Assembly (NCBI GenBank): GCA_033063855.1
Contig: CP093830.1
Span: forward strand, 8,556,854-8,620,853
Origin: Smittia aterrima
Lineage: Eukaryota; Arthropoda; Insecta; Diptera; Chironomidae
Direction of reading: 5' to 3'
DNA length: 64,000 bases
The notes under the pieces are model-generated. The model was not told the origin of the DNA and made no database searches. It worked only from the letters and a program-made list of their open reading frames with translations. Positions 60,045-64,000 of the stretch are shown in pieces; positions within the stretch are counted from its first letter, which is position 1, and each line of letters begins with the position of its first letter. The position numbers were made by a program, and so were the translations under genes.

Positions 60045-60795
60045 TTAATGTCAAAGACATATCTGCAGAGAACAATGAACTTTTTATGTCACAAAAAATG
60101 AATAAATTAATATCCATACGAATATTGTAGACATTATCCGCCCACAAAATCAATTTATGGAATGAAATGAAACTTCATCAACTTACAAAATAGTTTACTC
60201 GACTTTCTTAGATGGAAATGGAGCTGCTCTCATCTCTGATGTTTGCTACAATGACGAAGCGAAGGTGAACCTTTTAGAAACAATTGAAATGCCGAAAAAC
60301 TACGTAAACTTAAGGTAGCTTCGTAAATATTTGCAATATGAGCTTGATATAAATATTTCCCGAAAACAAGGGGTATAAAAATGAATATCTTTGTGAACAC
60401 GAATTAAGCTAATTATTGATGCGGGCCATGACCACTTTAGTAAGAAACAAAAAATTCCTTTACATTTTCTAATAAATTTGCAGAACTTTGAGAGAAACTT
60501 TGAAAACAATTTTATTTTTCTTATTTTGTTTAAATCAACGATAAGAATAAAATCTCTTTTCATTGATTGTCTAAAAACTTGTCGACGTTGAACATGCAGT
60601 GTTAAAGTAAGCCGCAGTCTGAGAACATCCCTTGAGTCATCGAGTTTTGTTGACAAAAATATTTGACAAACTGAGGAAGATGTAATTTTAGTATCTCGCG
60701 AGCTGTAGTGAAGTTAGTGCTTATTTTACAAATATTTTAAGTTGTTAACATTGTCAACACTTCTGACATAAGAGAGATATGAGTTTTTAAAAGAC
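60045..60795. promoter_or_regulatory. divergent upstream region of PHLDB and TMEM68
   Basis: 750 bp between two divergent start codons. It contains a 118-codon minus-strand open frame without a recognisable domain. No clear TATA box identified. Confidence 0.35.
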
Positions 60796-62209
60796 ATGGA
60801 GGAAGAAATCGCCAAGAATTCTTCTTTTCTCCACTTCCTAAGTGAGTCAATACTTTATATTGCTTGAATAAAGACAGCTTTCGCAAACTATTGATGACAC
60901 AAAGAAATTTCCTTATCAGTGTAGTGAAAAAACCAGATTATCGAATGATCTTTCTGAATATTTTCATTGAATATCATTTTTTTCGGATGTTGAAGGCTTC
61001 TCGTTAAACCAGTCTTGCAACTTTTAATTTGACGTTTTGTTTGTAGGCAAATATGTTGAAGATTCGAACTACACGTATTGGCTATATATCACAGTATACT
61101 ATCCACTGGTCGTTACATTTCTTCTGCCGTGCGTTTTCGTAATCTTGATTTACTTCTCTTCGGTCACTTTGTACATCTTCAAATTTCACAGGTGAATCAC
61201 CTCAATCTTTTTATTTGCGTTTGACACTAATTCGTGTGTTTGTTTGCTTCGTTTCGTTTAGATGGCTGTTGCTGAATGAGATTCGATCAGACGACGTTAA
61301 TTTTTGGAAAGTCGCTATCAAATTCATTGCGGCAGTCTGGGATGCGCACGCGACGGTAACGTAGCAAGGTCATAAAATTTCGATTATGATGTTTATCGTT
61401 TTTGTTTTGATCGACGCAGATCTATCATGGTTATGAAATTTGCGGCATCGAACACTTACCGAAGGACGGTTCAGGATTATTAATCTATTATCATGGAGCT
61501 ATTCCTATCGACATGTATTATTTTGTTGCTAAGGTTTACTTGAAGTTCGACCGATTGATTTACACAGTTGGCGATCGCTTCCTCTTCAAGTTACCGGGAT
61601 GGAAAATCATCGCACAGGCACTCAAAGTGTCTCCCGGCACTGTTAAGTCATGTACCGAGACTTTAAATCGTGGAAATTTATTGGCCATCAGCCCCGGAGG
61701 CGTTTATGAAGCGCAATTCGGAAATAACTATTATGAACTTCTATGGCAAAAGAGATTAGGATTCGCGAAAGTGGCAATTGAGTCAAAGGCTCCTATCATT
61801 CCGATGTTTACTGAAAACATTCGAGAGGGATTCAGGAATATTGGTCTTTGCAGATGGTTCTTCATAAAACTGTGAGATATTTTACTATTTTTTCATTTGT
61901 TTTTATTCAATAATTTCAATTCTTCACAGCTACAACTTGACGAGGATTCCCGTTCGACCAATCTATGGCGGATTTCCTGTGAAGTTTAGAACGCATCTCG
62001 GTCCACCGATTTATTATGAAGAAGGCATCACACCCAAGGAACTGCAAGAAAAGACTGCTGCGGCAATTGAAAAGCTGATCGTGGAAAACCAGCGCATTCC
62101 TGGTTCGATTGTTGGTGGAATGCTTGACCGCTTCTTTGAGAAAAAGCAGATCGATGTTGTGCTAAACAAGACAAGACAGCGGAGATTTATTAGTAGTAAA
62201 GATATGTGA
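60796..62209 (+). CDS. TMEM68-type ER acyltransferase (DGAT2 superfamily)
   Basis: Integral ER acyltransferase related to DGAT2 and plsC enzymes; TMEM68 makes triacylglycerol from monoalkyl/monoacyl precursors. Five exons: 60796-60841, 61047-61191, 61262-61355, 61420-61871 and 61930-62209, giving 338 aa. A membrane segment near residue 30-60 (PLVVTFLLPCVFVILIYFSS) is followed by the acyltransferase core: catalytic HGAIPID motif, then AISPGGVYEAQFG and KAPIIPMFTENIREGFRN. The length matches animal TMEM68. Confidence 0.93.
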
Positions 62210-62364
62210 ACAAATTGGATTTTATTGGAGTAACTTTCTAAAGAACATTGAAAGGTCTTTTAACTTTTGCGGTTAACTACTGATTTTCAGCTACACTTGA
62301 AGCTTAAGGATCTAATTAAATTAATTTTATAAGCTGTTGTTTGGTAACTTTCTACAGTCGTGAC

Positions 62365-63979
62365 TTAAACGGAGTTCTCAGGGACTTTCTCGATTTCAAT
62401 GTAATCGTCGTCGTCTTCTTCCTTAATCTCCTTGATGGTTTCGATGCTATCGCTTTCCATCTTAACAACACTTGAGTCATTGTCATGTTCGTGCAAATGA
62501 TGCGAGAGCTCCGAATGATATAAGAACCTTGCCTTGCACTTCGGGCAAACTTCCTTCAAGTCAGTCGCTGATAAATTATGATCGCGAAGGTGATCTTTAA
62601 GACCATTAATGGATGTAAAAATAGATTTGCATACAGCACACAAAACTGTTCCTTTATCCATCTCGTGCTCAATCAAATGATCCTGGAATTTCTCAGCGTC
62701 AACAACGTTTTTACACAAATTACAAAGCTGCTTCTGTGTCGATTGCGTTGCGCTGAGAGAGAAGTTGTGCTTAGTCATGCAAGAATTGCAAATTTTCTTC
62801 ACGTTCGCATGGTCCATAATGTTCAAGCAAAGAGCGCAAGTTCGCTCTTCATTATTTGCTGATGCGTTGGCTGAGTTTGTGTGGAACCTGTCAGTGAATA
62901 ATTAAGACAAAGTCGAAAGCAAAAAACTTTTCCGAACTCACTTGGCATGAAGATTCATTTCGAAATCTGACGTCAAGAGCTGGTGACAGCAAATGCAATG
63001 AACCGGAAGCTCCAGCATAGTTTTATTCTTCATATTGTGACTCTGAATGTGTTGCTTGAATTCATTGACATCGGTAATTGACTCCGTGCAATGAAAGCAT
63101 TTTCCCGAAATTACTTTGCAGTGCTGAAGCTTGTGCTCAGCCAGAACTTGATGGAAATTAACTTTCAATTAAATGATGAATTTTTAAGATATTTTAAAAT
63201 TTTACCTGCTGGTGATGGAAGAACCTCATCGCAGATAGAACATTTATGCTTCGCTGCAATGTTATGTTGAATTTTCATGTGATTTTCAAGCTCAGTTCTA
63301 GAGTTAATGATCAAAAAAAATTTTTTTTTTTTTTTGAAAAAAGTTGAAATGAAATTTCTACCTCGATTTGAAATCTTCTCGTGCTTCACAGTAAGCGCAC
63401 TTCAAGCTAACTCCTGATTTTGAGTTTGTGTGAATATTTTGGTTGGATTTCTCAGCAGGCGCTTCCATCATTTCTTTGAATTGCGGAACAATTTCATTCT
63501 TGTCCTTGCTAGTTCCATTCTTATTGTTATTCCTGTCGTTTGTCACTGCGACTTGATTTTTCGACGCGTTTTGACTTTCAGCGAAAGATTTCGCGATACT
63601 TTCGTTGTTGGTCATGGAGAACAAATGTTTAACTCGAATATTCTGAGAGTCTTCAAGCGTTGATTGAGCTCGATTTAGACTTTCATGCAATGAAGCTAAA
63701 TCGATTCCCTTCGCGTATTGATTCGAAATAGAGTTCAAAGCGAAAATATTTGAATGAAGTCCTCCCATCAAAGCTCCATCTTGTTGCTTTGAATCGTTAT
63801 TCGCCATAAACTTTCCGCTCTCGATCAACGACGGTCGATAATTTTGAAGATTTAAATGAGAGAGCGCGAGTTCCTTTTCGGCCGAATATTTCAATTGAGT
63901 TTCATTCACAGAGTGATGTGTTTGAAGATGCCGATCAAGAAGGAACTCAACGTGGAACGATTCAGAACATGCTGGACAC
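62365..63979 (-). CDS. multi-C2H2 zinc-finger protein, partial (5' end off window)
   Basis: Four exons seen: 63979-63362, 63297-63206, 63146-62942 and 62887-62365. All phases join, and the first needs 2 nt from an exon beyond the window. About nine C2H2 or C2H2-like fingers are visible, including CPACSESFHVEFLLDRHLQT, CAYCEAREDFKSRTELENH, CFHCTESITDVNEFKQH, CNLCKNVVDAEKFQDHLIEH, CAVCKSIFTSINGLKDHL and CPKCKARFLYHSELSHHLH. An unstructured Asn/Ser-rich segment sits between the first two. The tail is acidic (KEIKEEDDDDYIEIE). Probably a DNA- or RNA-binding nuclear protein; the orthologue is not recognised. Confidence 0.82.
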
Positions 63980-64000
63980 CTGTTCAAAGAAGTTTAAGAT

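Overview
The window looks like nuclear DNA from a holometabolous insect, most likely a nematoceran fly (possibly chironomid-like). It is AT-rich. Introns are mostly 50-65 bp with GT-AG ends. It carries insect-specific families: a ZAD C2H2 protein, epsilon-like GSTs, a CYP9-like P450 and a divergent ionotropic receptor. Many gene pairs are head-to-head. Exon coordinates below were read by hand from splice signals and reading-frame continuity. The taxonomic placement is inference.

Layout. 1-6312 is a non-coding flank. 6313-11424 is an accessory block: a divergent ionotropic receptor (-), a soluble IRE1/RNase L-like pseudokinase-KEN gene (+) with a perfect heat-shock element upstream, and a chymotrypsin-like protease (-) with GATA/TATA promoter motifs. 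12677-15671 is Mms19 (-). 16100-20258 holds three tandem epsilon-like GST genes, with a tRNA-like Pol III unit after the first and an inverted-repeat-bounded element containing 130-bp tandem repeats exactly between the second and third.

20883-40452 is a dense housekeeping stretch: Rpt6, a p24/TMED gene with an apparent 1-nt frameshift, a ten-finger ZAD protein, mRpS18C, Sas10/UTP3, a second ZAD gene fused to KLF-type fingers, Rnp4F/SART3, FBXO9, a TRIC channel, an EEF1AKMT1-like methyltransferase, NAF1, a CYP9-like P450 and PEMT. 42408-46277 is a cordon-bleu-like actin gene (-), separated by 4 kb of non-coding DNA from Ars2 (+, 50366-53339). The right end has an AKAP2/MISP-like gene (-, 5' end unresolved), a PHLDB/LL5 gene (-), TMEM68 (+) and a multi-C2H2 gene (-) that runs off the window.

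Functional themes are proteostasis and stress (Rpt6, p24, the KEN protein), RNA metabolism (Sas10, NAF1, Rnp4F, Ars2), detoxification (GSTs, P450), lipid metabolism (PEMT, TMEM68) and cortical cytoskeleton (COBL-like, PHLDB, AKAP/MISP-like). The strongest candidate for something undescribed is the intronless soluble pseudokinase-KEN protein. It has lost the kinase HRD aspartate but keeps all the RNase residues I can align, and it has no membrane or luminal part. Next are the ZAD-KLF chimera with its four 90-residue acidic repeats, and the element sitting at the GST duplication junction.
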